A stretch of 64,000 nt of DNA, taken from positions 40,905,257 through 40,969,256 of the forward strand of contig NC_083607.1 of the NCBI RefSeq assembly GCF_029168945.1. Reading direction: 5' to 3'. Numbering within the stretch: position 1 is the stretch's first letter; each line of letters starts with the position of its first letter. Made by a program: the position numbers and the translations under genes. A model generated the notes under the pieces. That model made no database searches. It saw only the letters and a program-made list of their open reading frames with translations, and was not told where the DNA came from. This document shows, one piece after another, positions 21,904 through 33,635 of the stretch. This stretch comes from Cannabis sativa. Taxonomy: Eukaryota; Streptophyta; Magnoliopsida; Rosales; Cannabaceae.

Positions 21904-23942
21904 TGTCACGACCCGAGCCCTAGGCTGTGACAGATATGTAATATCCATAACTTGGGTGGTGAAAGGTCACACTTTGACCCTTGTATGAAGATAAAGCTTA
22001 TAAATGATCATTTTATTTATATTACAAAATACTAATTTAAAAGATATGGATTAACTCCTATATGAATAAGAAAATATTAGTAACAAAATCAAGACCACTC
22101 ATCAGTATAAAAGAACAATAATATCCCCAAAGTTATGTAATCACCAAACAGATAGATTAAATATGTCAATAAAATACCAAAATAATACTTAGCGTCCATC
22201 ATTCCTCATTTCTAACTAGTACATAGCTAATTTAAGTCATCCAGGCCATCTATTTCAGCTTAAATACAAAATCAGTTTCATTAGATGGTTAAAGAGTAAA
22301 ATAAGACTAAACTAATAACGATTTCCTTTCCAAACGGTACCATCCTCATCCACTACCATCAAACTGAGTTCCTAGAATGGGAGAAAATAGGGGGTGAGCT
22401 TATAAAGCCCACTAGGAAAACAACTAATATCAAAGGACTCTTGGTTTAATAAAATTCCTGCATGGCTAGCTTTGTACAAATAAAATATCTCATCACCAGT
22501 ATCAAAATGTATAAACAAAGTAGAGAGACCACAAATAATCACAAATCAAACGTCAAATGCATATCACACCGTCCACTAGACCCCTAGCTCTCAATACCAA
22601 TAATAGAAAACGATATCCAAAAGCGGGTAGTCGCATCTGATATCCACCATAATACCGGGGCTCAAATTTAATTCACTCCCTTTACAGATTCTAGGTCTTT
22701 CACCTACAGGTGAGTGCCCACCTGATCTACCTATGATGATATAGAGACTAGGTCGTGAAACAACAATATGCACCGAACATGATCAACATGGCTGTCATCA
22801 GTATAACCAAAGCATGCAAATAATAATCATAACAAAAAACATATTTCTTTTTATTTTCTAAAAAAAATTCGGCAGCATAACAGCTGTATTTTGAATAAAC
22901 CCAAAAATCATAACCTACATAAATATTTGCACACAAAAATATATTTGGCCCTCAGTGCCCTTGAGCAGTCCAAAAAAATATGTCGATTAAGTTTTCAATT
23001 TTTCAAACAATTTATAAATCATAAAAATTGGAATATGTCCAATGTTATACAACACATAGAAAAGTCAAGTCCAATAATCAAGTTGAGTCCCTACCTCTCC
23101 CAAGTCGTTAAGCTTTATCCAAAAGACAATCTTAAGCTCTCAAGTCCCGAGCTCCAATTGTTTAGTCCAATCTTACATATTACTCTCACTTATACCATCA
23201 AATGGTTAAATAATTATCATCACCGCATTCTACATTCAAAACCGAGTCCAACGACATATAATATGACTATATTTAAAATTTAGGTTTCTGAAACCTCACC
23301 TAAGCGGTGCACATTAACAATCGGTGGTAAAAATTGGTGTACCGGAAACGTCGCCGAAAATAGTAGTAGTGTATATCAAAACGACCAATTCGACGAGTAG
23401 ATCACACCCATGCCAACCGTTTGTAAAAACGGTACACGATGTCACCAGAAAGTCGCTAGAAATGAGCGGAGCTACAAAAATGTCACTGAAAAAAGTAGCG
23501 AACCGGGCAAAATAGTTTAGTGTAGGTTGTTTTTCTCGACGATTAGTGGGGTAAAAGCGGACGCCGGAGGTGACCGAAAAATCCGTTCAAAGTTTGAACT
23601 CCCAAACTTTGACTTGTGATCCCAAGTTAACGGCGGCGAGAGAAGCGGCGCCGCTTGGGGGGTGAGGTCGCCGGCACTTGGGCTTCCGATTTGTCCGGCG
23701 CGTGAGGTCGGGCGGTGGCCAGAGGTGGGTCGCCGGAGTGTGGTGGTGATGGAGCTTTGTGGGTTTTCTTTTGTGTTTGAGTTTGAAGAGAGAGAAAAAG
23801 AGCGATAGATAGAGAGAGGGGGGACGAAGGGGGGTCTGATTGTATATTATAATTTTTTTTTTTGTATATACATATATATATTATTTAATTATTATTTTTT
23901 ATATATATATACATTTGACTCGCTCAAAACCGAGTCTTTACA
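21904..23942 (-). repeat. 5' LTR of chromovirus 1
   Basis: TGTCACGACC at 21904 to GAGTCTTTACA at 23942 on the plus strand. It matches 9458-17043 minus the CACTA with scattered substitutions and small indels, so the insertion is not very recent. The site equivalent to the CACTA insertion (around 22052-22054) is intact here. Confidence 0.9.
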
Positions 23943-24529
23943 CTAGTACTATAGAAAAATAGTACTTCTTGTATAAATTTTTTAATAGTACATCATCTTT
24001 GTGTCTAGATATTTTTGTTTCACCTGAAATTGTGACAATAAGTTCCATAATTTTATCATCTTAAACTGAAACTTTAGCTTGTGGGTGTCTTCAATCTATT
24101 GTCTAAATAAACACTTATTTCTGTTTTAAATTTCTTTTACTTGAGTATCTCACCCGATGAGTGTGCTTATATTTATTAATTTCGATGTAGGTGCTGATAG
24201 GAAGTTACTTCTGCCCCCTGAATTGTCTATGCTACTAGACCAGAAGTTGGATTTCGATGTCAGTTATTATTATTGCTTTTTGTTAGATTACCATACTATG
24301 TACATTGCTTTATACATATGGTATCCAAAAACTAGAAAATTTAAAAATAAATTACACTAATTCATTTGATATACAACTTTTTCTTTGTAATTGAAATTCA
24401 AAATTGTTTACAAATTAAAATTCATTTGATATATTACATTTAATTGTTTATGTTAAATAATATAGGGTTGATTAATGATACTAAATGCAGCATACTTGCA
24501 TGCAAATAGGGGTCACATTACATTTTTAG
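23943..24529. other. Intergenic stretch, no firm feature
   Basis: A short exon-like piece near 24191-24258 follows a TAG acceptor and reads GADRKLLLPPELSMLLDQKL. I do not recognise it. The rest is AT-rich. Confidence 0.3.
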
Positions 24530-24745
24530 GGATGCTTTTTTTTTTATTTGCTTCTAATTTGCATAAAATATGGGCGATTTTAATACTTTTAGCGGCGACA
24601 AAAAATTGCCCCTAATAATCACTTTTAGGGGCGATTTGTTTTGTCGACCCTAAAAAGGAACATTAGGGACAAAGTAGTAGAAGTGATATGTTAGTGGCGA
24701 CTTGTCGTCCCTAATACATTTTAGGGACGATTAGGGTAAGAAAGT
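24530..24745. repeat. CACTA-like subterminal repeat remnant
   Basis: Repeats of TTAGGGGCGA and GGCGACAA-type units in both orientations (24592-24735) look like the subterminal arrays of CACTA elements, of a different family from 9611-15180. No terminal CACTA with a duplication was found. Confidence 0.4.
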
Positions 24746-25207
24746 TGTCTGAGAACAAGCTTCTCGGAGACAAACAACTTTACAAATGACTTTTGGAGAA
24801 CCTTTTTTTTAAGGAACTATACCGCAAATACAAATAAAAAACAACCCCTTCGGTAACCTGCTAGCCACAATCAAATCAAAATGTCGAGTAAAACTAGAAT
24901 CTTAAAATATTTAATCAAAATAATCACTTACTGAGAAAATAGAAAATATTTTCTTGTGTAATTGATGACGTTAATGAGACAAGAAATAATTTATTGTGTG
25001 GTGTACATTAATTGAAGACATGCATGAGTATAACAGAACCCATTTTTATACTGCCAAAGATACACACTTTCAAATAGATAACATAAATTATTGGTAATAT
25101 ACATATAGTAAATAATAAAAATGTCCACGTCCGTAGATAGTATTTATTTATACATATGTATATATGGACTTTATTTATAGAAACAGATAACTAGGAAAGC
25201 CAGCGTT

Positions 25208-25523
25208 TTACGGCAGTGGAGGAATACTTTGTTCATTTCTAAAGAAATTTGTTGGATCAACCATAGTCTTAACATGTACCAATCTATTAAAGTTGTTTTG
25301 GCCGAAATATTTGACCCCCCAAATGCTGGCTTGAGCATAAGTTGCGGTACCCTTGTTGCTATTCCTTCCAATATCAAGGTCTCTATAATTGATATAAGCT
25401 GATCTAGGATTTTTGGACACAAACGGAGTCATGTAATTGTAAAGTCTTCTAATCCAACTTATGTGCTTTTCCACTACTATTCCACTATTCTCTTCTTCTT
25501 CCCAATAAATCAAATACTGAATT
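25208..25523 (-). CDS. BBE-like gene 1, 3' part (residues 444-546), now separated
   Basis: It continues from the insertion point with [12 protein letters not shown], then the catalytic-base region INYRDLDIG (Tyr488, equivalent to the conserved active-site Tyr of the family), [16 protein letters not shown] and the C-terminal NEQSIPPLP stop. It has no start of its own in a useful context. The frame is undamaged apart from the insertion, which fits a recent break. Confidence 0.9.
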
Positions 25524-26267
25524 TGTTAGAGATATTATTACAATGGAAGATAAACCAAGATATATACAACTCAATTGTAAAAATAATACAAGGACAATAA
25601 AAGAGATTTGATGAAATATATGTTACAATACATATATATACACTATAAATTATATATATATATATATGAAAGGTAGAAGAGAAGATTACAACACATGCAT
25701 GTAATATAATATATGTATATATAACAAGAGAATAATATATATATAAACACTCACTCACAACCTTGAGTGTAGATTAGTGGGGATCACCATGACTTGAACA
25801 AGGTATTACACCTTTGTCCAAAAGCTTATTTCCCCCTATCTCTAAGCACTAAGGGAACTCTCTAGGAAATAGCTTTGGGAATTATCAAGCCTTTTAGGGT
25901 TTTCTAGCAAAGTGCTTTCTTGATAGAAAACTTCTTCTCCAAAATGAGCATCTTAGACCTCTTTATATAGTGTTTAGGATATCATCACCATTTGAAATTC
26001 AAACTCATAACCTCATAGATGTTATGGACTCAAATGTAACTCCTACACACACCATAACTCCTATAGCATTAAGAATTTCAAATTAAGATGTGTAACATCT
26101 TCTTACACTCTTAATGTTGGTGATGATGGTGGAGGTTACTCATAGTAACAAGTAACTCCCAAATGTTACAAAAAGATGACAACTAATATACATTGTCATA
26201 TGTTACATATTATTAGTTTATTACACATATTTAATCTATATATTATATTATTATAAATAATATAACA
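25524..26267 (-). repeat. 3' LTR of the BBE-inserted element
   Basis: I see only two base differences from the partner LTR: one in the TA-rich stretch near 25660 and one near 26015. It contains a long TA-rich segment and an AGTGGGGATCACCATGACTT block. Confidence 0.92.
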
Positions 26268-26280
26268 ATCCCCCACTAGA
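26268..26280 (-). promoter_or_regulatory. Polypurine tract of the BBE-inserted element
   Basis: The minus strand reads TCTAGTGGGGGAT directly before the LTR start TGTTATATT. A second near copy, AGTGGGGGAATGTTATATT, lies about 100 bases further inside (about 26360-26378). Confidence 0.7.
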
Positions 26281-28650
26281 TTAAATATTATCTCTTTAGT
26301 AACAAACTTGTAACTTTTGTAACATTTATTTAATCAATCAAAAATATTATATCAAAATATAACATTCCCCCACTTTGATTGACTAAATACACACTTTTAA
26401 GAAGTCTTGCTTAGGTGCATTAGATAAAATGTCTTTCGACTTGAATTTTATTTTAGTGTAATTACCACAAAGTTTGATGAAATTTTGGTTGCCGTAGCAT
26501 TGAACCATTATTCCTTTAATACAAACCGGTGATAACACACACACCCTCGCTAATGCTCACTTGAGACCGCATGACTCGCTCTTGCACCGTTAATGGCCAT
26601 GTGCAAAATTCCAATTCATGGACTCTCTAGAGAATAACTCCCAATTCTCATAAAAGGCGGCACCACCTCTAGTCCATATAGGTGGATTTTTAGTGTCTCA
26701 CCACTCGTTAGACACTTCTTAAGCTTAAGTGAGTTTTCTTAAGCTTAAGCTCCATTAAAAAACCTTTTGGTTTTAACCCTCAATTTTACAACATGTACTC
26801 ATCCATAGATGGGACAATTGAGTACCACATTCACTCTATTGACTTGTTATTACCTATTGAACTTAAGACTAAATTTTTACTAGTGTTAAGATAGGTTACC
26901 ATCAATGAGCAAAACGCTAAGGGAGTTTAGGTCCCATCCCTCGAAAATTCATGCTTTAATCTTGTACGGAGATTAAGCGATTTGTTATAACCTCTCACTA
27001 TTGATTCCATGTGAATCATGCATGCCAAAAATATAGTGTTCACTTTGTGACCACTTTTCTCCTTAAGTACTTAAGCTTTGAAAATTCAATCATAAAAGAT
27101 TAATTTTCACACAACTCAAATTCTCAATAATTTTGATACCAAACATATCAAAAATACACCAATTTAGACACCAAACATGTCTAAATTCTCATATTTTATT
27201 TTTAGACACCAAGTATGTCTAAACTTTCTCATATTAGAGTATACACCCCCACACTTTCACATTTCATTATTAAGACAATATCTTGATTTTAAAATATAGA
27301 AGACCACTTTGTCTCTATAACTCTTTTAATTAATTTCCTTCTTGAAATTATTTTCACTTAACTTTGACACCAAAATATGTCAAAATTTTACATATACACA
27401 TAGCCAAATTTGATTTAGAATTTGAATCCAAAATCAATAAATTAATCAATAATGTCTCAACACATTTTGATTAAATTTGTGGCTCACCCCCACATTTTTA
27501 CCATAAAGTGTATATAAAATATCACTTTTGTGTATTTTCCTCTTCAAATGACTCTTTAAGGCCACTTTAAAAATACCATTTGACATTTTTAGTTTTCTCA
27601 ACAAAACTAAAATATCAAACTCACATTACTACTCATAAAATAATGTGATTATTTTTACTCATAATTTTAAGGTTATCTCCTTATTGAGATTAGCCCAAAA
27701 TTATACCAAAGTTAACAAAATTCTCATCAATTTTGTTCACAACTTTGATCATTTAAGATTCAAAATTGCTTCTTCAATTTTGTTATCTTTTTACTATTTT
27801 TGAATCCACATTGATTCATTTACTTTTGAGTCCAAAATTGCTCTTCCAATTTAGGGCTCATTTCACAAGTTTGGGTTCACTTTTAATCCATTTGTTCTTG
27901 CTTATGACAATGCAAGTCCAATAAAAGTGTAACTCTCATAGTCCACTTTTTCTTATCTCAAATATGAGATGCTTATCTCTTATAACCCAATAAAAGATGT
28001 AACTTCTCAAAAGCCATCTTTTATTATCTCATAAAGTGAGATGTTCACTACCAAATTGAAAAAGAATTTAAAATATTCTTTATTCACAAAATAGATGATA
28101 ATAATTTCCACATCAATAGCAATAAATAATATTATATTATTACTATCAACATTATTATCATACTATATAACTCATACATTAATATAATATGTATGTTACT
28201 AATCACATCTCATATGTAACTTACACATAATATCAATATTAAATTCATAATATATAAGTTACATATCTCATATATATATATAACATATATACTATAATAT
28301 ACATATATATATCATACACACATAATATATACATTAATTACACAACTATATATGTTACATACCTCACACATATATAACATATATATACATATTAATATAC
28401 ATGATATATATTATATATCTCACATATATACATACAATAACATGATATAAAATTTAAATATCATATATATAATATGATATAAACACATGATCGCATATAT
28501 ATAACTCATATATATATCATATATATTACTATCATATAAAAAATATAGTAAATCACATAATATACACCACCATGCTCACCCATGAATGGTTTTCACATAT
28601 AATCTCTTATCCTTGTGTTCTCACACTTGATTTATCACCTCTTCCATTGA
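26281..28650 (-). other. Interior of the BBE-inserted element, non-coding
   Basis: No gag, protease or reverse transcriptase motif in any frame. It includes repeats of a GACACCAAACATGTC-type imperfect palindrome (about 27139, 27167, 27203, 27364), CTTAAGCTTAAG doublets near 26718-26748, and about 400 bases of TA/CATATA low-complexity DNA (28200-28560). Confidence 0.7.
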
Positions 28651-28669
28651 AAAGGGATAAGCTTTTGAT
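28651..28669 (-). promoter_or_regulatory. Presumed primer-binding region of the BBE-inserted element
   Basis: On the minus strand the interior begins ATCAAAAGCTTATCCC right after the 5' LTR. It is only a weak match to the tRNA-Met site TGGTATCAGAGC (ATCAxAxGC in common), so the primer tRNA is uncertain. Confidence 0.35.
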
Positions 28670-29413
28670 TGTTAGAGATATTATTACAATGGAAGATAAA
28701 CCAAGATATATACAACTCAATTGTAAAAATAATACAAGGACAATAAAAGAGATTTGATGAAATATATGTTACAATACATATATATACACTATAAATTATA
28801 TATATCTATATATGAAAGGTAGAAGAGAAGATTACAACACATGCATGTAATATAATATATGTATATATAACAAGAGAATAATATATATATAAACACTCAC
28901 TCACAACCTTGAGTGTAGATTAGTGGGGATCACCATGACTTGAACAAGGTATTACACCTTTGTCCAAAAGCTTATTTCCCCCTATCTCTAAGCACTAAGG
29001 GAACTCTCTAGGAAATAGCTTTGGGAATTATCAAGCCTTTTAGGGTTTTCTAGCAAAGTGCTTTCTTGATAGAAAACTTCTTCTCCAAAATGAGCATCTT
29101 AGACCTCTTTATATAGTGTTTAGGATATCATCACCATTTGAAATTCAAACTCATAACCCCATAGATGTTATGGACTCAAATGTAACTCCTACACACACCA
29201 TAACTCCTATAGCATTAAGAATTTCAAATTAAGATGTGTAACATCTTCTTACACTCTTAATGTTGGTGATGATGGTGGAGGTTACTCATAGTAACAAGTA
29301 ACTCCCAAATGTTACAAAAAGATGACAACTAATATACATTGTCATATGTTACATATTATTAGTTTATTACACATATTTAATCTATATATTATATTATTAT
29401 AAATAATATAACA
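28670..29413 (-). repeat. 5' LTR of the BBE-inserted element
   Basis: Same length as 25524-26267 and almost identical. Its outer end supplies the premature stop codon of the truncated BBE frame at 29397-29399. Confidence 0.92.
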
Positions 29414-30743
29414 GAATTTTATACATGTTCCCACCTCTATGCCCAAATGGAAGCTCAGATTCTGGAATCTCACTCATTTTCCCACCATAAGGACTCATTA
29501 TCACAATACCACTTCCAACCTCTTCTTCGTATAACCTTTCCCATATTCCTTCCAAACCCTTTTCCGGAATTGGCTCCTTCACATAATCAGATTTTGCTTT
29601 GAAAGACAATCTTGATTGAGGTGTTCGATCAAGCAAAATCTCTGGAGACTGCTCACTTGGTAGTCCAGCAACGAAGAGAGCTGACTGAATCCAGCTCATT
29701 TGGGTGCAATCTTCTCTCACCAGACCTAACTCAGGGAATCGTTTTTCCATCAAGTAAAGAAGACCATCAACTCTTCCAAGGAACACCGAAATGAATGTGG
29801 CTTGAAGCTTTTTCATTTCAATCCCTTTTTTAGTAGAATTCACAGTTTGAAACCTAACCGCTAAGAGTAGTTTTTTAGGTAGTTTGTGTGCTATGTATTG
29901 CCACCTATGAACAAGTTTGGTAAGGTTATGTTCAAGGTTCCTATTAATGGAGAAAACGGTCACCGTTTCGGGGACGCGAACTAACAGAACTTTCCAAGCG
30001 AGAATTACTCCAAAGCTTGCTCCACCTCCACCACGTATGGCCCAAAAAAGCTCTTCCCCCATAGTTTCTCTATCGAGAACTCTACCCTCAACGTCTACTA
30101 ACTGAGCATCAATAACATTATCAGCTGCAAGGCCATATTTTCGAAAGATTGCGCCATAACCTCCGCCAGTTATGTGGCCGCCAACACCTATTGTAGGGCA
30201 TGCTCCGCCTGGAAAGGCTAGGGTTTTACTTTTTTTGTTGATTTCATAATAAAGCTCGCCTAGGGTAGCTCCGGTTTGAACCCAACCTGTTCTTCTCTCA
30301 ACGTCTACAGTGATTGACCGGAAGTTTATCATATCGATTACGATAAATGGGATTTCAGAGACATAGGACAGACCCTCGTAGTCGTGGCCGCCGCTTCTTA
30401 CTCTGATTTGCACGCCATGTTTTCGGGCGCAGATCACAGCGGCTTGGACTTGAGATTCATAGAGTGGTGTGATGATGAAAAGCGGTTTTGGTGTAGAAGG
30501 AGAAGAAAATCTTGGGTTTATTATGGTGAAATTTAAAACAGAGAAGTAGGAAGAGTTTGTGGTAGTGTAAACTACCTTGGTGAGATCATTATTGGAGGAG
30601 TTTGAAGAAGAATGATGTGAGAGGCATTGGAGAAAACTTGTCTTTGGATATTGATAATCATGAATTCTTGCATTAGTGGTCGAAGAAAATGTGATAACAA
30701 AAACAATCAAGTATAGAAAGATTGAAGAGTTTCTTAGCATCAT
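29414..30743 (-). CDS. BBE-like gene 1, 5' part (residues 1-443)
   Basis: The start is the first of two adjacent ATGs. A hydrophobic signal peptide covers about residues 1-25 (IFLYLIVFVITF, cleavage likely after TTNA). Cys40 and Cys105 fit the conserved disulfide. The FAD-binding domain spans about 85-220, with the flavin-linking His120 (RSGGHDYEG) and Cys182 (GGACPTIGVGG) both present, then GGGYG and WAIRGGGGASFG. The substrate domain begins near 260. N-glycosylation sequons are frequent (NSS, NFT, NLT, NST). The frame is open to the insertion point. Confidence 0.92.
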
Positions 30744-30778
30744 TTTTCTTAATATCTTTTTTTAAATGATGAGTATGC

Positions 30779-30790
30779 TAATATATACAT
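30779..30790 (-). promoter_or_regulatory. Candidate TATA box of BBE-like gene 1
   Basis: TATATATTA on the minus strand lies about 40 bases before the ATG at 30743. The spacing would leave a very short 5' leader, and the region is generally AT-rich, so this is tentative. Confidence 0.25.
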
Positions 30791-31049
30791 AATATTTGTA
30801 CTTTAAATAAGGATTGGTGGCTTGAGCATTGACTCGATGGGGCATTACAGTACTTTATTAAAGATCTCACTTTTACATTGGTCTGAATCCCACACGGTGA
30901 AATGGAGTTAAATTTTCTGTCCCCAAACCCGCCCAATTGGTGTCCACCCAATTAAATATTAACAAGTCAATTAAAAATTCAACCTAAACAACTAATTAAC
31001 ATTGACATCATTAGTTTAATTCTTATATAAATATATATATGAAAGAGGT

Positions 31050-31913
31050 TTCAATGGTTACATTTTTATTGTAACCATCATGGTTACATTTTTTTAAGCC
31101 ATTAGATTACTATTAAATGGTTGTCATTAATTTGAAAATTAAATAAAAATAAATAATAAATAACTTGTAACCTAAAAGTAACCTAATAATTTATTTCCTA
31201 ATAAAACTCTAATTAAGATTAATTATATTTTAAAATTAAATTAATTATAATTATTAATTAATTTTTACAATTAATTACTATATAAGGATCTCTTGGCAAT
31301 TTATTTTTTTGCACTTAAATTATTTAAAATTTTATAGTAAAACTTTTTATAATTTAAAATTATACACATATAATTTCATAATTTAAATTTTATTATACTT
31401 GTAATCTTAATTTTAAATTATTACACTTAATTATTTAATTTTTTTATTAAAATATTGAAAAAGTAAAAAGTGAAATAAGTTGAAGGATTTTTTAGAAAAA
31501 AAAAAATGGTTGCACTTGTTATCGATTGACTAGCTTGAGGTCTCATACTTAGTTCATCTAATTGTAACAAAATAATTAAATATCATTTTAAAATAATTAA
31601 TTATTGAAAAATTTATTATAAGAAGAGAATTTTAATTTGTGTCAAAAAAAGTTTAATTTTTGTAAAAAAAATAAATTTTATTATAAATATTATAATTAAA
31701 TGGCTTAATTATTAAAATAATTAGAGTAAGAATTTAAATATAAATATTAATTGTTAAAAGAGGTCTTGTTAAATATTTAATTAATTATTTTAAGAAAATA
31801 GTTAATTATAATTAATTAATTCTAAAAAAGGAATGTCTACCTATTAATAACCTGCTATTACAGGTCAAAGAAAAGTGTAACCATATGGTTACAATAAAAA
31901 TGTAACCATTGAA
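31050..31913. mobile_element. Non-autonomous DNA transposon with long perfect terminal inverted repeats
   Basis: 31052-31078 and 31885-31911 are exact 27-base inverted copies (CAATGGTTACATTTTTATTG...). Matching continues inward with GGTTACA units, and outward by two bases. About 860 bp, AT-rich, with no coding frame. Flanks are TATATATA on both sides, so the target duplication cannot be fixed. A Mutator-like or hAT-like MITE is possible. Confidence 0.75.
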
Positions 31914-31929
31914 TAGTCACCCATATATA

Positions 31930-32690
31930 TACTAGTATATTGTTTCGTGCGATGCACGTATGCTATGTTTTATATTAAGTATTATATTATGAGTTCGGAA
32001 GGAAATAAATGAATAAAAAATAAATAATATTTAATTTAGAGAGATTTGAATAATAAATTTAAATTAAAGTTTTATATCCAGTAAAAACATATTGGAAACA
32101 ATAATAATAAAGTTATAATATTGGAAACAAAAGTAACAAAGAAGTATTAAAGGTGTAAATTTTACCAAAAGCAATGAGAATTAACAACTGATGATTGCAT
32201 TCTGTTTCAGTAGGTGAAATTGAGAGAGAGAGGTTTTTGTTGTGTTTGCCTGTATGGGTGATGAATGGGTTAATCGTAAAGATTGTTTAATTTTTTGGGT
32301 TTAATTATTGAGTTTATTTTTTGAAATTTGAATGAAGCAGTGTAAAAGAATTTCAAAAAATTGTAGTTTGTTAGAGAGATATGTAAGTTAATCGTAAATA
32401 TTATTTAATTTTTTGGGTTTAATTATTGGATTTATTTTTTGAAATTTGAATTTAGCCGTGTAAAAAAATTTCAAAAATGGTAGGATTTGTTAGAGAGATA
32501 TGTGGGTAAGATATTTTTTTTAATTTAAAAAAAAAAAGATTGTTTAATTTTTTGGTTTAATTATTGGGTTTATTTATTTGTTAACGTTTAACGTTAACCG
32601 TCTGTTAAGTTAATCTAAATAAAAAAAAATCGTTAATAACCAAGAATCGTTAAACCAAGAATTATTTATAGGAACTTTTAATATATAAAG
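31930..32690 (+). repeat. Repeat with about 120-140-bp imperfect tandem units
   Basis: TTTAATTTTTTGGGTTTAAT recurs near 32285, 32402 and 32543, each followed by ATTATTGxGTTTATTT. The first two units then share TTTTGAAATTTGAAT, the GTGTAAAA...TTTCAAAAA block and GTTAGAGAGATATGT. Just upstream is a GTGCGATGCAC palindrome at 31949-31959. No coding capacity. Confidence 0.55.
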
Positions 32691-33012
32691 ATATATATAT
32701 ATATATTTTATTTCTATTTTAATTTTAGTGAAAAACGTTTAAGAAAACTTTTTTTTATTTGTTTTCCATATATAATCTCTCAAACAAAAAAAAAAAATAT
32801 TATCTTTTCTTTGTGAATAGTTTTACATGTCATAACTAATTGAAAATAAAAGTTGTAGTGTATTTATCTTATATATAATATTTTTTTTTTCTACACATTA
32901 GCACCTGAGAGTAACTCTAATACACTCATTTATTATTTTTATTTAACAAATAATTGGTGTTTTACAATTAAGTAATTTAAAATTGTGTGCAAATATAAGA
33001 ACAAATTTACTT

Positions 33013-33455
33013 TAGAGTAATTTGCGGTTAAACTCTCTTAACTATGATTTTAATTGCACTTAACTTTTTAAGTTTAAATTTTGGTGGTAAAACTTTCTAA
33101 ACTACTCATGTGTTAGCAAATTTAAAGTGCTATCCATTTTTTACAATTAACTGCCAACATGGACTACCTATGTGTACACTCTTGTACATGTAATACGTTT
33201 ATATTGGTACACCTAATATTATTGTTTCAAAATTATTTTAAAATTTATAATATTTTTTTAAAATATTTTTATTTAATTTTGAAATAATTTTTAATTAATA
33301 ATATTAGTTATACTGATATAAACATACCGCGTGTATAAGAGTGTACACATAAGCAACAGATGTTAATAATTAATTGGATGACACTTTAAATTTATTAACA
33401 GTTTAATAATTTAAAAAATTTTATCATTAAAAATTACTTAAAATTTTTATTTATA
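33013..33455. mobile_element. Foldback (inverted-repeat) MITE-like element
   Basis: The left half (33013-33250) and right half (33255-33455) are near inverse complements: GxAAATTTAAAGTGxxATCCA, TGTGTACACTCTTGTA and ATAATATTAG blocks recur in reverse order. The whole unit could form a long hairpin. The left arm resembles 8656-8870, so this is a dispersed family. Confidence 0.65.
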
Positions 33456-33635
33456 TATTTATATAAATTTTAAACTATCATATATATATATATATATAAG
33501 TGATGAAAAGACACTTAAACTTCTCATATATAAATGACATAAAAGAAACATAAAAATCAATCAATTTCATCATCACTCTTTCAAACTTGTTCTCTTAATA
33601 TTTAGTTTTTTAAAAAAATTATTTTTTGATATATT

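Larger units (their letters stand above)
9458..23942 (-). mobile_element. Tekay-like Ty3 chromovirus 1, decayed, with nested CACTA
   Basis: Read on the minus strand: 5' LTR (23942-21904), tRNA-Met-type primer site, gag, protease, reverse transcriptase, RNase H, integrase, a chromodomain-like C-terminus, polypurine tract and 3' LTR (17043-9458). Without the CACTA the left LTR is about 2,013 bp against 2,039 bp on the right. The integrase tail (YEEQPVKILARE...VKVLWKNHREDEATWE) fits the Tekay/Del chromovirus lineage. Every domain is separated by stops or frameshifts, so it cannot code for its own movement now. The outer flanking 5-mers (GAGAA left, CTAGT right) do not match. Confidence 0.9.
25524..29413 (-). 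mobile_element. Young non-coding LTR retrotransposon inside BBE-like gene 1
   Basis: Two LTRs of exactly 744 bp (25524-26267 and 28670-29413) start TGTTAGAG and end ATATAACA on the plus strand. They flank a 2,402-bp interior with no coding frame above background. The 5-bp duplication GAATT is exact (25519-25523 and 29414-29418). The BBE copy at about 38850 shows the unoccupied site. A polypurine tract on the minus strand gives the orientation. With no gag or pol it must be moved by another element's proteins (a LARD-like structure). Confidence 0.93.
25208..30743 (-). pseudogene. BBE-like FAD-linked oxidase gene 1, split by an LTR retrotransposon
   Basis: Berberine-bridge-enzyme-like proteins are secreted flavin oxidases with a bicovalently bound FAD. 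Exon sequence lies at 30743-29414 and 25518-25208, with a 3,890-bp insert plus a 5-bp duplication between. Removing insert and one duplicate leaves one open frame of 546 codons, close to the 545 residues of cannabinoid oxidocyclases. Like many BBE-like genes it appears intronless. As it stands, translation runs 443 residues and then five LTR-encoded residues (LLYYL) to a stop, losing the C-terminal 103 residues. Similarity to cannabinoid oxidocyclases is family-level: internal loops differ, so a general BBE-like role is more likely than cannabinoid synthesis. Confidence 0.92.

Noticed and set aside
25208..30743. Naming the split gene a cannabinoid synthase (THCA/CBDA synthase)
   Set aside because: The C-terminus and FAD motifs are shared family-wide, and many internal segments differ from cannabinoid oxidocyclases; BBE-like is as far as the sequence goes.
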